Shown here: piece by piece, positions 1 through 7,778 of the stretch
Numbering within the stretch: the first letter of the stretch is position 1
How the letters are laid out: every line of letters begins with the position of its first letter
NCBI GenBank assembly: GCA_028873965.1
Contig: JAPPMU010000059.1
Span: 62,001-126,000, forward strand
Direction: 5' to 3'
Length of the DNA stretch: 64,000 nucleotides
Source: Chloroflexota bacterium
GTDB taxonomy: Bacteria; Chloroflexota; Dehalococcoidia; Lucifugimonadales; UBA3495
The notes under the pieces: generated by a model
Told to the model about the DNA's origin: nothing
The model's input: only the letters and a program-made list of their open reading frames with translations
Database searches by the model: none
Translations under genes and position numbers: made by a program

Positions 1-459
<459 letters not shown>

Positions 460-471
460 GCGGGATACGGT

Positions 472-1227
472 TCAGAACAGTCTTTGCTGGCCGGGCGGCG
501 GATCGTTTGGTTGGTCGACCTCGTCGGCGGGTGATTCTTCAATCCGGGACCCGGCGATCCCCGGCTCCGCGGGCGCCAGCACGTCCCAGAGGGAGCGGGA
601 TTGTTCCGCGGGCGAGGGTTCGAAGGAAGCGCTGGCCTCGCGTATTTGAGCACTCTCAGAAGCCGGCTCGGACTGGATGCGCAATACGTCCAACAGGCCC
701 GGAATTTTTGCGAAGTCTTCCTCGATTGCGGCCCTCATTTCCTGGCGGCGCAAACCGGCCGCGGGGTGCATGATGGGGAAAATATGACGCCCGTTCACTC
801 GCCGCAAACGTCCCCTCAATCGGCTGATGCTCTGCCCGGGGATAAATCGGCCTGTGGAAAACCGACCCAGCGTGACTATCAGTAGCGGGTCGAGCAGTTC
901 TATCTGGCGGTCAAGATATTTGCTGCACGCGGCGATTTCTGAGGGAACCGGGTCACGGTTATCGGGCGGGCGGCACTTGACCATGTTGGCTATGTACACC
1001 TGGTCCCTGGTCATGCCGATGGATTGGAGCAGGTCTTCCAGGAAATTACCTGCCGGCCCGACAAACGGGCGACCCTGACGGTCCTCGTGGAACCCCGGAC
1101 CTTCACCGATGAACAGGAGTTCGGCCGCATCGGGACCCTCTCCGGGCACGGCGTTCGTTCTGCCGGCGTGCAACTGGCAATCCGTGCACGTGTTGACGAC
1201 ACGAGCGACCTCGGCAAGCGTGTCCAT
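472..1227 (-). CDS. udg: Family 4 uracil-DNA glycosylase
   Basis: Iron-sulfur uracil-DNA glycosylase (family 4) that removes uracil from DNA for base-excision repair. Four cysteines in the family spacing would bind the 4Fe-4S cluster: C14 and C17 (CTDC), C85 (VKCRPPDNRDP) and C101. The active-site loop GEGPG is at 41-45 and the C-terminal HPAA motif near 154. The core ends around residue 185. The last 65 residues (SEPASESAQ onward) are a low-complexity acidic/proline tail that many homologues lack. The start has only a weak Shine-Dalgarno match. It sits between acpP and the RNase J gene on the same strand. Confidence 0.92.
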   Translation of the reverse strand: MDTLAEVARVVNTCTDCQLHAGRTNAVPGEGPDAAELLFIGEGPGFHEDRQGRPFVGPAGNFLEDLLQSIGMTRDQVYIANMVKCRPPDNRDPVPSEIAACSKYLDRQIELLDPLLIVTLGRFSTGRFIPGQSISRLRGRLRRVNGRHIFPIMHPAAGLRRQEMRAAIEEDFAKIPGLLDVLRIQSEPASESAQIREASASFEPSPAEQSRSLWDVLAPAEPGIAGSRIEESPADEVDQPNDPPPGQQRLF

Positions 1228-1276
1228 TGCTCAAGTAACCCATGTACAACGCAGTCCCGGCAGACAAGGCGTCGGC

Positions 1277-1537
1277 CTATTCGTCCGTCACGCCCTTGTC
1301 TTTCAGGTAGTTCACCGCGTCGGCGATGGTGTGGATCTCACCGGCGTCTTCATCGGGGATTTCGATCGTGTTGTCGCTGGAACTGAATTCCTCTTCAAAG
1401 GCCATGATGAGTTCGACCAGATCCAGTGAATCGGCCCCAAGATCATCCTGAAAGGATGAGGTTTCGCTGACATCGCCGGCATCTACGCCGAGCTTGTCAA
1501 CTACAATGTCGGTAATCCGTTCGAGCACGGTACTCAC
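1277..1537 (-). CDS. acpP: Acyl carrier protein
   Basis: Carrier of acyl chains in type II fatty-acid synthesis; the phosphopantetheine arm attaches to Ser37 of the DSL motif (36-38, context [11 protein letters not shown]). I place the start at a GTG ([10 protein letters not shown]) because GGAG lies 8 nt upstream, giving 86 residues. A longer in-frame reading adds 13 residues not usual in the family. Between helices II and III the loop reads [15 protein letters not shown], a few residues longer than in E. coli AcpP. It has its own promoter overlapping the end of nusB, while fabD lies in the same cluster. Confidence 0.95.
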   Translation of the reverse strand: MSTVLERITDIVVDKLGVDAGDVSETSSFQDDLGADSLDLVELIMAFEEEFSSSDNTIEIPDEDAGEIHTIADAVNYLKDKGVTDE

Positions 1538-1598
1538 AGGTTCATCTCCGTGGAAGAAAGTCGTGGGTATAACCACGTAATGGGTTTGAGGCGTGCGG

Positions 1599-1626
1599 AG
1601 TCTAAACTAATTTACCGCACTGTCAA
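1599..1626 (-). promoter_or_regulatory. Candidate sigma70 promoter of acpP
   Basis: On the minus strand a perfect -35 TTGACA (1626-1621) is followed after 16 nt by TAGACT (1604-1599, four of six consensus positions). The -35 lies inside the end of nusB. A small hairpin with CGTGG/CCACG arms sits between promoter and acpP start. This would let acpP be expressed above the rest of the cluster, as is common for this abundant protein. Confidence 0.55.
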
Positions 1627-2071
1627 CGGATGTCTGAAGACCGTGAGCGACTGAACCCAGGACGCCGTTGACGAACCGAGCGCTGCTTTCGCTGCCAAAC
1701 ATGGATGCCAGTTCGACGGCTTCATTGATGACAACGTTCTGCGGAATGTGATCGCGATTGAGCAGTTCATAGATTGCCACACGTAATATGTTGCGGTCAA
1801 CGATGGACAATAAACGAACCGGCAGGGCGGGGGCGTAGCGGCCGATGATCTCATCGACGCCGGAGCCTTCCGCAGTTATTCCGGCAACCATCGATTCCGC
1901 GGCTCGCCGGGTGCTGGTTGTGGCCGGGCTCTCCGCGCACAACCAGTCCATCGTGCCAGCTGCCGAGTCGGAACGGACGTCGTTGGCGTATAAGGACAGG
2001 AGGGCAAGTACCCGGGCCTGCCGGCCTACCGGACCTTGTCGGACACCTGACGTGAAAGGATTATCGGTCAA
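1607..2071 (-). CDS. nusB: Transcription antitermination factor NusB
   Basis: RNA-binding all-helical protein that joins NusE/S10 on boxA to allow antitermination of rRNA operons. The 154-residue product has the expected length and the conserved C-terminal half: RLLSIVDRNILRVAIYELL (about 86-104), IPQNVVINEAVELA (108-121) and the ending FVNGVLGSVA. It lies 65 nt downstream of fabD in the yceD-rpmF-fabD transcription unit. The N-terminus carries about 12 extra residues (MTDNPFTSGVRQG). Confidence 0.95.
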   Translation of the reverse strand: MTDNPFTSGVRQGPVGRQARVLALLSLYANDVRSDSAAGTMDWLCAESPATTSTRRAAESMVAGITAEGSGVDEIIGRYAPALPVRLLSIVDRNILRVAIYELLNRDHIPQNVVINEAVELASMFGSESSARFVNGVLGSVAHGLQTSVDSAVN

Positions 2072-2136
2072 AACCTTTCACAGCCGCAACGCAGGACGTT
2101 ACGGCTGGCTCCGGGAATGCCCTGGCTGCTGGCAGG

Positions 2137-3087
2137 TTACGGCGAGTCCGCGCCTACTTTGCGGATCGTATCGGGGTCCGACAGGGTCAACGCTTCAACC
2201 TCGGGATCGATGCGACGGACGAGGCTGGACAGCACCCGTGCCGGCCCGAACTCGACGAAACGGTTGACACCGGCGTCGACCATAAAGCGCACCGAGTGTT
2301 TCCACATGACGCAGTGGCACAGGCCGGTGAGCAACTCGTTGCGGGCCTGTTCCGAATTGATGATCGCCGTTCCGGTGGAATTTGCGATCACCGGGAACTG
2401 CGGGTCATGCAATCGGATCTGATCGATGGCGTCGGTCAAGCCTTCCTGCGCCTCTGCCATCAGCCGCGAGTGGAAGGCTCCGCTGACCGCCAGGGGGACC
2501 ACCTTTTTGGCTCCGCGAGCGGACGCCAGATCCATGGCGCGCGCCAGGGCCATCTTGTCTCCGCTCACCACGATCTGGTCATCGGAGTTGATGTTTGCCA
2601 TCTCGACACCGGCGTCGAGGGCAACTTGCGCGACGTCGTACTCATCGAGGCCGATGATTGCAGCCATGGATCCCGGATGCGATTCCGACGCCTGATGCAT
2701 CAGGCGCCCGCGCTCCCGGACGAGGCGGATGCCATCGCTGAAATCCATGACGCCGCCAACCACCATGGACGTGTACTCGCCCAGGCTGTGGCCGGCGACA
2801 GCCGCAGGATCCGGGGCTTGTGGGCCCAGGTACTCCTGCCACGCCCGCCAGATGGCGATGCACACGGTCATGATGGCCGGCTGGGCGTGGGCAGTGTCCT
2901 GCAGGTCCTCCGCCGGACCCTCGAACATCAGGCTCGAAAGGTGTATGCCGAGGCTGTCATCAGCCTCGCTGAAAACTTCTCGTGCGGCAGGTGAACGTTC
3001 GAACAGCGAACGCCCCATGCCTACTTTTTGCGTGCCCTGCCCGGGAAAGATATATGAGTAAACCGGAGTTCGGGCGATGTTTGCCAT
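2137..3087 (-). CDS. fabD: Malonyl-CoA:ACP transacylase FabD
   Basis: Transfers malonyl from CoA to ACP, starting fatty-acid elongation. The 316-residue product has the alpha/beta-hydrolase-like acyltransferase motifs: FPGQGTQ (14-20), nucleophile elbow GHSLGEY with Ser101, the malonyl-carboxylate-binding arginine in RERGRLM (about 125-131), and catalytic His207 in GAFHS. It lies between rpmF and nusB on the minus strand. The genes that often sit here (plsX, fabH, fabG) are absent from the window, so the cluster is a reduced version of the common arrangement. Confidence 0.95.
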   Translation of the reverse strand: MANIARTPVYSYIFPGQGTQKVGMGRSLFERSPAAREVFSEADDSLGIHLSSLMFEGPAEDLQDTAHAQPAIMTVCIAIWRAWQEYLGPQAPDPAAVAGHSLGEYTSMVVGGVMDFSDGIRLVRERGRLMHQASESHPGSMAAIIGLDEYDVAQVALDAGVEMANINSDDQIVVSGDKMALARAMDLASARGAKKVVPLAVSGAFHSRLMAEAQEGLTDAIDQIRLHDPQFPVIANSTGTAIINSEQARNELLTGLCHCVMWKHSVRFMVDAGVNRFVEFGPARVLSSLVRRIDPEVEALTLSDPDTIRKVGADSP

Positions 3088-3163
3088 GGTGACCGCTCTC
3101 CAAGTTAGCGATGCAAAATCGCGGCCCTGCTGTCTCGTCGTTATGGTGTTGTTTCGCAGTCGT

Positions 3164-3343
3164 TCAGCCTCCGACTTGACGGCCTCTGTAGTACCCGCAA
3201 GACGGACAGGCTGCGTGCGGGCGTTTGGCGGCCCGGCACCTCGGGCAGCGCGCCGGATGCATGGCCCGGAGGCGGTATGCTGGAGACGAAAGTCGTCGTC
3301 CCTTACGTGCTCTGGTCAATTTCTTGTTTGGTAGCGCTCCCAT
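3164..3343 (-). CDS. rpmF: 50S ribosomal protein L32
   Basis: Small ribosomal protein of 59 residues, MGALPNKKLTRARKGRR... The zinc ribbon is intact: CPRC near residue 33 and CPSC near residue 47, followed by YYRGRQV. The N-terminal basic stretch with LSSPAYRLRAMHPA is typical of bacterial L32, although the usual P-K-(R/K)-x-S opening is altered. It sits between yceD and fabD, the standard bacterial context. It is short and could be missed by length cut-offs. Confidence 0.9.
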   Translation of the reverse strand: MGALPNKKLTRARKGRRLSSPAYRLRAMHPARCPRCRAAKRPHAACPSCGYYRGRQVGG

Positions 3344-3421
3344 TTTTCAATCCATTCTTGAGCCCGGGGTCTTGCAAGTGATGGTCGCACCGGACCGGCC
3401 CTTGCTTTCGGGCCATAGCGT

Positions 3422-3943
3422 TCAGGTTTGCTGCTCATCCATGAGCAAACGTAGCGATGCCCATCTCGGGTCGATTTCCCGATTATAACAGTCGCACGAT
3501 CCAAGGTTGCGGTCTAGACCGCAGCGATCACAGATGCCAACGCAGTCGGGTCGGCACAGGGGCTTCAGAGGAAGAGCGGCCAGCGTGGCTTGGCGGGTGG
3601 CCTCAGCCAGATCCAGGTTGTGGTCCGGGCTGATGAACAACGCCTCCCAGTCGTCGGGAAGCAAAACTCTGGCACCCGTTTTGACATCGATCTCCGGGAA
3701 GTACTCTTCATCTAGTTCAATGCCAAACGTGCGTGAAAAACCTTCGAGGCACCGTGAGCAGTCTTGCGGAACGCGCACGTCGAGACGCGCCTGTACCCAG
3801 ATGCCCTGGTGCGTACGCACCATTTCCACCGAGCCTCGGACGTATTCTACAGGATGGTCGGCGTCGCAGATAGCCTCCTCAATGTCGAAATTGCGATGCG
3901 AACCGATTGCTTCTTTCAGCAGTTGCGCGACGTTGTACTTCAT
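3422..3943 (-). CDS. YceD/DUF177 family protein
   Basis: YceD/DUF177 proteins are almost always encoded just upstream of rpmF and are linked to 23S rRNA accumulation in bacteria and plastids. This 173-residue member has the central CSRCLEGF motif (about 62-69), the acidic DEEYFPE segment and a C-terminal cysteine cluster (CRPDCVGICDRCG, then CDCY) that looks like a metal site. It is first in the yceD-rpmF-fabD-nusB unit, 41 nt downstream of the predicted transcription start, with AGGTGG before the ATG. Confidence 0.88.
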   Translation of the reverse strand: MKYNVAQLLKEAIGSHRNFDIEEAICDADHPVEYVRGSVEMVRTHQGIWVQARLDVRVPQDCSRCLEGFSRTFGIELDEEYFPEIDVKTGARVLLPDDWEALFISPDHNLDLAEATRQATLAALPLKPLCRPDCVGICDRCGLDRNLGSCDCYNREIDPRWASLRLLMDEQQT

Positions 3944-3990
3944 GGATGGATACCACCTGAAAACGCACGCGGTTCGTGAGTTGACGCCAG

Positions 3991-4019
3991 ATTATAGGTT
4001 GGCCCTACGGGTGCATCAA
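3991..4019 (-). promoter_or_regulatory. Promoter of the yceD-rpmF-fabD-nusB cluster
   Basis: Minus strand: -35 TTGATG (4019-4014), 17-nt spacer, perfect -10 TATAAT (3996-3991). Transcription would start near 3984, about 41 nt before the yceD start. This is one of the best sigma70 matches in the window and places yceD first in the transcript. Confidence 0.7.
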
Positions 4020-4119
4020 TAGAACAGCGGGCCAGTTTTGCTAATTTTATGCATTTTCAAACCCTGCCGTCGAATTTGCGCTCCGAACGAATGCTTCACG
4101 AATGCGCCGCCGGAAATCG

Positions 4120-4527
4120 TTAGTCCGAAGCGTGGGTATTGATGTAATCGATGATGTCGTTGGTGGACGTGCCCGGCCCGAAAACTGCCGACACTCCTAT
4201 CCGGGACAACGTTTCCCGATCTTCTTCGGGAACGATACCGCCCAGGACGACCAATACGTCGTCCATTCCCTGTTCGCCCAACAATCGCATGATTTCCGGC
4301 AGCAACTCCATGTGGGCTCCCGAAAGGATGCTCAACCCCAGGACAGACACGTCCTCTTGCGCGGCGGCCTGCACTACCATCCTTGGGGTTTGACGGATAC
4401 CCGTGTAGATCACCTCCATGCCGGCATCCCGCAGGGCCCGGGCGATCACCTTCGCTCCGCGGTCGTGTCCGTCCAATCCAGGCTTGGCCACGAGGACTCT
4501 GATCGGGTTAGCGCGTTGGGTAGTCAT
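4120..4527 (-). CDS. Cobalamin-binding small subunit of an acyl-CoA mutase
   Basis: Stand-alone B12-binding domain of the methylmalonyl-CoA mutase C-terminal type. From [10 protein letters not shown] the product has 135 residues. Motif LDGHDRG (18-24) supplies His21, the lower axial cobalt ligand, and the later LSILSGAH and LGGIVPEED segments match the family. Such proteins pair with a separate large subunit to isomerise acyl-CoAs. No large subunit or meaB-type chaperone gene is in the window, so the substrate (methylmalonyl, ethylmalonyl, isobutyryl) cannot be told. An upstream in-frame ATG would add 19 residues; I prefer the start preceded by GGGAAA. Confidence 0.88.
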   Translation of the reverse strand: MTTQRANPIRVLVAKPGLDGHDRGAKVIARALRDAGMEVIYTGIRQTPRMVVQAAAQEDVSVLGLSILSGAHMELLPEIMRLLGEQGMDDVLVVLGGIVPEEDRETLSRIGVSAVFGPGTSTNDIIDYINTHASD

Positions 4528-4594
4528 GCAGTCGTTTCCCGGTATTGAAACGGAGGATGGCGCATCAAGTGCGAATTCCGCCAAGAGCTAAGCA

Positions 4595-4626
4595 GTGCGA
4601 CAATTTTACTACAAATCTTGTCGCAC
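4595..4626. promoter_or_regulatory. Palindromic operator-like site upstream of the B12-binding gene
   Basis: Perfect 9-bp arms GTGCGACAA (4595-4603) and TTGTCGCAC (4618-4626) are separated by 14 nt of A/T-rich sequence that contains TAAAAT on the minus strand, a possible -10 element. A dyad over a -10 looks more like a repressor site than a terminator: there is no U-run and it precedes the gene by about 70 nt. The rest of the 4528-4842 gap holds the tRNA promoter and no gene that I can see. Confidence 0.4.
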
Positions 4627-4797
4627 TCTCCGTGAACTCGCGCCGTCACTGTGCGGAGTCGCCTGATTTGGGCGACCAACTATCCGTCGGGTTATCCCTG
4701 GCAACGAAGCGTCCGGGCATGGTGCGCTACCGCGTGTCCCGGCGCGTTCCCTCACGTTCTTGCGGCGATATCTTGCCCGGGACAGCCGTGTCAAACG

Positions 4798-4827
4798 TTG
4801 ACACCCCGGCGCCGCTGTTACTATCCT
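4798..4827 (+). promoter_or_regulatory. Promoter of tRNA-Arg
   Basis: Perfect -35 TTGACA (4798-4803), 18-nt spacer, TATCCT (4822-4827). The mature tRNA begins at 4843, which leaves a leader of roughly ten bases. Confidence 0.55.
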
Positions 4828-4842
4828 AATCTATCCCGACGC

Positions 4843-4918
4843 GTCCCAGTAGCTCAGTGGATAGAGCGGCTGCCTTCTAAGCAGCTGGCCGCGGGTTCGA
4901 ATCCTGCCTGGGACGCCA
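4843..4918 (+). tRNA. tRNA-Arg (anticodon UCU)
   Basis: A 76-nt cloverleaf. The acceptor arm GTCCCAG pairs with CTGGGAC, the D-loop contains AGCTCAGTGGATAGAG, the anticodon stem is GCTGC/GCAGC around loop CTTCTAA (anticodon TCT) and the T-arm contains GGTTCGAATCC. The 3' CCA is encoded (4916-4918). The gene stands alone, without neighbouring tRNA genes. Confidence 0.97.
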
Positions 4919-5019
4919 CTTCATCCCTGCTTCCAGTAGGGATTTCGCATTTCCCAGCGGTCGGGCCCGGGCTCGAAGTGCCCGCGAGGTTACTTCGTCA
5001 CCGGAGCTTTCCGGGATTT

Positions 5020-5047
5020 TTGACACGGCCCGCGCCGCACCTATAAT
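5020..5047 (+). promoter_or_regulatory. Consensus sigma70 promoter of the 2-hydroxyacid dehydrogenase gene
   Basis: Perfect -35 TTGACA (5020-5025) and perfect -10 TATAAT (5042-5047) with a 16-nt spacer. Transcription would start near 5054, giving a 44-nt leader with AAGGAG before the ATG at 5098. Both hexamers match consensus fully, which predicts strong, possibly constitutive expression. Confidence 0.8.
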
Positions 5048-5097
5048 TGCGAGCACAGCGTTCACGGTTCCCGAATGCACGTCAAGGAGATTTCAAC

Positions 5098-6063
5098 ATG
5101 CCCACTTGGAAAGTCGCATATTTCAGCGGAGTAGGGGGGCGCCCCCAGATCATGCTGGAGAATGCCCCGGAGGATCTGGAGGTCACGCTGGTAAACCCCG
5201 CGCTCTCGGAGGACGAGAAGATCGAACTATGCCGGGACGCCGACGCGATCATCAGCAGCGATCTCACACTCAACTTGATTCGGGAGTGCCCCAGGCTCAA
5301 ATTGATCCAGACCCTCAGCGCGGGTTACGACCGCCTGCCCCTGGAGGACATCCTGGAAATGGGCATTCCGGTCGCCAACAATGGCGGAGCCAACGCCATC
5401 TCGGTTTCGGAACAGACTTTGGCCCTGATGATCGGGATAAGCAGGAACCTCATGGCGCAATGGGACAGCACCACCCGGCAGCGAGCCTGGCGGAGCGATC
5501 TCTACCAGACCGACCTGTCGGAGGTCACCGACAAGACAGTGGGCATTGTAGGGCTCGGGCGGATCGGGCGTCAGGTCGCCAAGCGGCTCACCGGGTTCGA
5601 TACCCACACCATCTACTACGACATCGAGGAGATTCCGGAAGACGTCCAGCATGAAGTGAAGGCTGAGCCGGTAGGATTCGACGAACTGCTGGAAACCTCC
5701 GACATTGTGAGCATGCACGTGCCGTTGACGCGGCGCACCCGGGGAATGATGTCCGACCGCGAGTTCGGCATGATGAAACCCACCGCCTTCTTCATCAACT
5801 TGTGCCGGGGTCCGGTAGTCGACGAGGCGGCGCTGTATCGCGCACTGACCGAAGGCCAGATCGCAGGGGCCGGACTGGACGTCCTCGAAGTCGAGCCGAC
5901 GCCGGCGGACAACCCCCTGTTCGACCTGGACAACGTGATCATCACGCCGCACATGGCCGGTCAGAGCCAGGAAACGGCGCTGCGGGCCGCCCACTTCGCC
6001 TACGGCAACATCCTGCGGGTGCTCAACGGCAGTGAGGCGGAGTCGCTGGTTACACCGGAATAG
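5098..6063 (+). CDS. D-isomer-specific 2-hydroxyacid dehydrogenase
   Basis: NAD(P)-dependent oxidoreductase of the D-3-phosphoglycerate/hydroxypyruvate/glyoxylate reductase family. From the ATG preceded by AAGGAG it has 321 residues. The Rossmann glycine motif VGLGRIGRQVAKRL starts at 151. Catalytic residues are visible as Arg237 (NLCRGPVVDE), Glu266 (DVLEVEP) and His285 (TPHMAGQ). There is no ACT or ASB regulatory domain, so it is unlikely to be a regulated SerA, and the substrate is open. The next gene (FAH family) follows after a repeat-containing gap of 170 nt. Confidence 0.9.
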   Translation: MPTWKVAYFSGVGGRPQIMLENAPEDLEVTLVNPALSEDEKIELCRDADAIISSDLTLNLIRECPRLKLIQTLSAGYDRLPLEDILEMGIPVANNGGANAISVSEQTLALMIGISRNLMAQWDSTTRQRAWRSDLYQTDLSEVTDKTVGIVGLGRIGRQVAKRLTGFDTHTIYYDIEEIPEDVQHEVKAEPVGFDELLETSDIVSMHVPLTRRTRGMMSDREFGMMKPTAFFINLCRGPVVDEAALYRALTEGQIAGAGLDVLEVEPTPADNPLFDLDNVIITPHMAGQSQETALRAAHFAYGNILRVLNGSEAESLVTPE

Positions 6064-6098
6064 CGCCGAGGGTTCACGCACCCACGCTTCCGGAGACC

Positions 6099-6207
6099 GT
6101 CAGAATCAGGATTTACCGGATTGAAGGATTATCGGGATTGGGTGATCTTGTCCATCGGCCGGTTCCGATCCTGGTAATCTCTGAATCTTGAAAATCCTGA
6201 TTCTGAC
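6099..6207. repeat. Interspersed inverted-repeat element
   Basis: Arms of 16 nt, 6099-6114 and 6192-6207 (left arm begins GTCAGAATCAGGATTT), are exact reverse complements. Between them lie degenerate copies of GGATT and AATCCTG-like words. This resembles the short non-coding repeat family built on TCAGAATCAGGATT/AATCCTGATTCTGA that is scattered between genes in several bacterial phyla; that identification is from memory. It could fold into a long imperfect hairpin in the RNA. No coding potential is seen. Confidence 0.6.
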
Positions 6208-6233
6208 AATCCCCCGCCCAAAGGAGTGTTCCC

Positions 6234-7016
6234 ATGATTTGGTGCCGTTTTCAGGTGGGCGATGGTGTTAGCTTTGGCATCGTAGAGAACGACCGGGTCA
6301 CCGAGGTGTGGGGCGACCCGCTGGAGGACTACGCCGTCACCAACCATTCCTACGCCCTGGACCAGGTGAAGCTGCTGGCGCCCATCAAGCCCGGGATGCT
6401 GTACGCCGCCGGGCCCAACTACCGAGGACACGTAGAGGGCATGGCCGCACGGCGTGGGGCTCCGCCTTCGTATCCCGACCGACCGTCGCCCAACTACCGG
6501 TCGGTCCACGCCATCGTCGGCACCGAGGAGAACGTCGTGGTTCCCGCCGACTGCTCCGGCGCCGTCCAGCCTGAGGGTCAGTTGGCGGTGGTCATCGGCA
6601 AGAAGGCCCGCAACGTGCCGGTCAGCGAGGCGCTGGGCTACGTCTTCGGCTACACCATCGGCAACGACATCAGCCAGCGTCCCTGGCAGCAGGCCGACCG
6701 GACCATGTTCCGGGGCAAGAACTGCGACACCTGGAAGCCCATGGGTCCGTGGATCGTCACGGACCTGGACCCCAAGGGGTTCCGCATCGTCGTGCGCCAC
6801 AACGGCGAGGTGTGGGAGGATTTCTCCTCCGCCGACCAGATCTGGGACACCGCCACCTGGATCCACGAGCTCAGCAAGTATGCCACTCTCCACCCCGGCG
6901 ACGTGCTGTGGATGGGCACCGAAGGCGCCGACGGCGACATGTTCCCCGGCGACACCATCGAGGTGGAGATCAGCGGAATCGGCACCCTGCGCAACTATGT
7001 GGTGGCGGAGGAGTAG
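6234..7016 (+). CDS. Fumarylacetoacetate hydrolase (FAH) family protein
   Basis: FAH-fold enzymes cleave or isomerise 2,4-diketo or enol acids, or decarboxylate oxaloacetate, using a divalent metal. The 260-residue product shows the fold in PGMLYAAGPNYRGHVEG (53-69), PEGQLAVVIGKKARNV (113-128) and GYTIGNDISQRPWQ (139-152). Of the usual three metal ligands, Glu114 and Asp145 are present but the second glutamate is Gln116 (EGQ instead of ExE). Either metal binding is altered or the reaction differs. AAAGGAG precedes the ATG. The upstream 2-hydroxyacid dehydrogenase suggests degradation of a small oxoacid. The substrate is unknown. Confidence 0.82.
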   Translation: MIWCRFQVGDGVSFGIVENDRVTEVWGDPLEDYAVTNHSYALDQVKLLAPIKPGMLYAAGPNYRGHVEGMAARRGAPPSYPDRPSPNYRSVHAIVGTEENVVVPADCSGAVQPEGQLAVVIGKKARNVPVSEALGYVFGYTIGNDISQRPWQQADRTMFRGKNCDTWKPMGPWIVTDLDPKGFRIVVRHNGEVWEDFSSADQIWDTATWIHELSKYATLHPGDVLWMGTEGADGDMFPGDTIEVEISGIGTLRNYVVAEE

Positions 7017-7138
7017 GGCAAATACCGCGCCACCGATTAGCGGACGGAGGACGGGGAAAAGCGATTTTATCTGAAAGGACTAACCAGCATACTTACAGAC
7101 CCACAACGTACCTATTTCACCACCCGACTGGAGTCATG

Positions 7139-7702
7139 ATGCGCGCATCAACCTACTGTCTGCAAATCCCCGTGTCCATGACTCGGGCTGGATACTGGCT
7201 CTATGTATGGAGAGTCACCATTCCCAATGGCAACGAAGTACTCTACGTCGGCCGAACCGGAGACAGCAGGTACGCAACCGCCAATCCTCCTATAGTGCGC
7301 ATGGGCCAGCATTTCGACCGGAACGTTGCCCGATCGCTCCTCAAAAATCTGAATGAGCACCTTATAAAACTGGCCCGACGGAGTGGCCTCAATCCACTTG
7401 ACTACACAGCCAACCCCTACACAGCCATGTCCATAGTCGCCCATGGACCATTGTTTCCGCCACCAGGTGGTGACGACGCTTATCACGAGGAACGAAAAGT
7501 CATTGTCGGGCCTCTCGAACGGGCGTTGCGAGACGCCCTCGAATGTAACGGCCATGTCGTAGTGGGTCAACACGACAAGTCAGGAAATCTCTGTCACAGT
7601 TGCTGGCAAGATGTCCGCCAAGCGTTTGATCCATACTTTGGCCTCACGCTGGAACATCCGAACAACCAATGTCTCGACCACCCCTGCTTCGAACACGCCT
7701 GA
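7139..7702 (+). CDS. Uncharacterised protein with possible GIY-YIG nuclease fold
   Basis: 187-residue product, start chosen because GGAG lies 5 nt before the second of two adjacent ATGs. Residues 18-41 (AGYWLYVWRVTIP... then VLYVGRTGDS) look like the GIY-YIG core, with Y19/Y22 standing for the first triad and YVGRT for the second. His58 in MGQHFDRN and a later glutamate could complete a nuclease site. The C-terminus has CHSC and C...HPC pairs that may bind metal. Codon use is less biased than in its neighbours and it is isolated between two unrelated units. Assignment rests on the core motif only. Confidence 0.5.
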   Translation: MRASTYCLQIPVSMTRAGYWLYVWRVTIPNGNEVLYVGRTGDSRYATANPPIVRMGQHFDRNVARSLLKNLNEHLIKLARRSGLNPLDYTANPYTAMSIVAHGPLFPPPGGDDAYHEERKVIVGPLERALRDALECNGHVVVGQHDKSGNLCHSCWQDVRQAFDPYFGLTLEHPNNQCLDHPCFEHA

Positions 7703-7778
7703 CTGCGTCGCCGCTGACCTTTCCGATCCTTCAAGGCCTATACGATTCAAGCCCGGGAACCTTCGCTCACCAGTCAGG

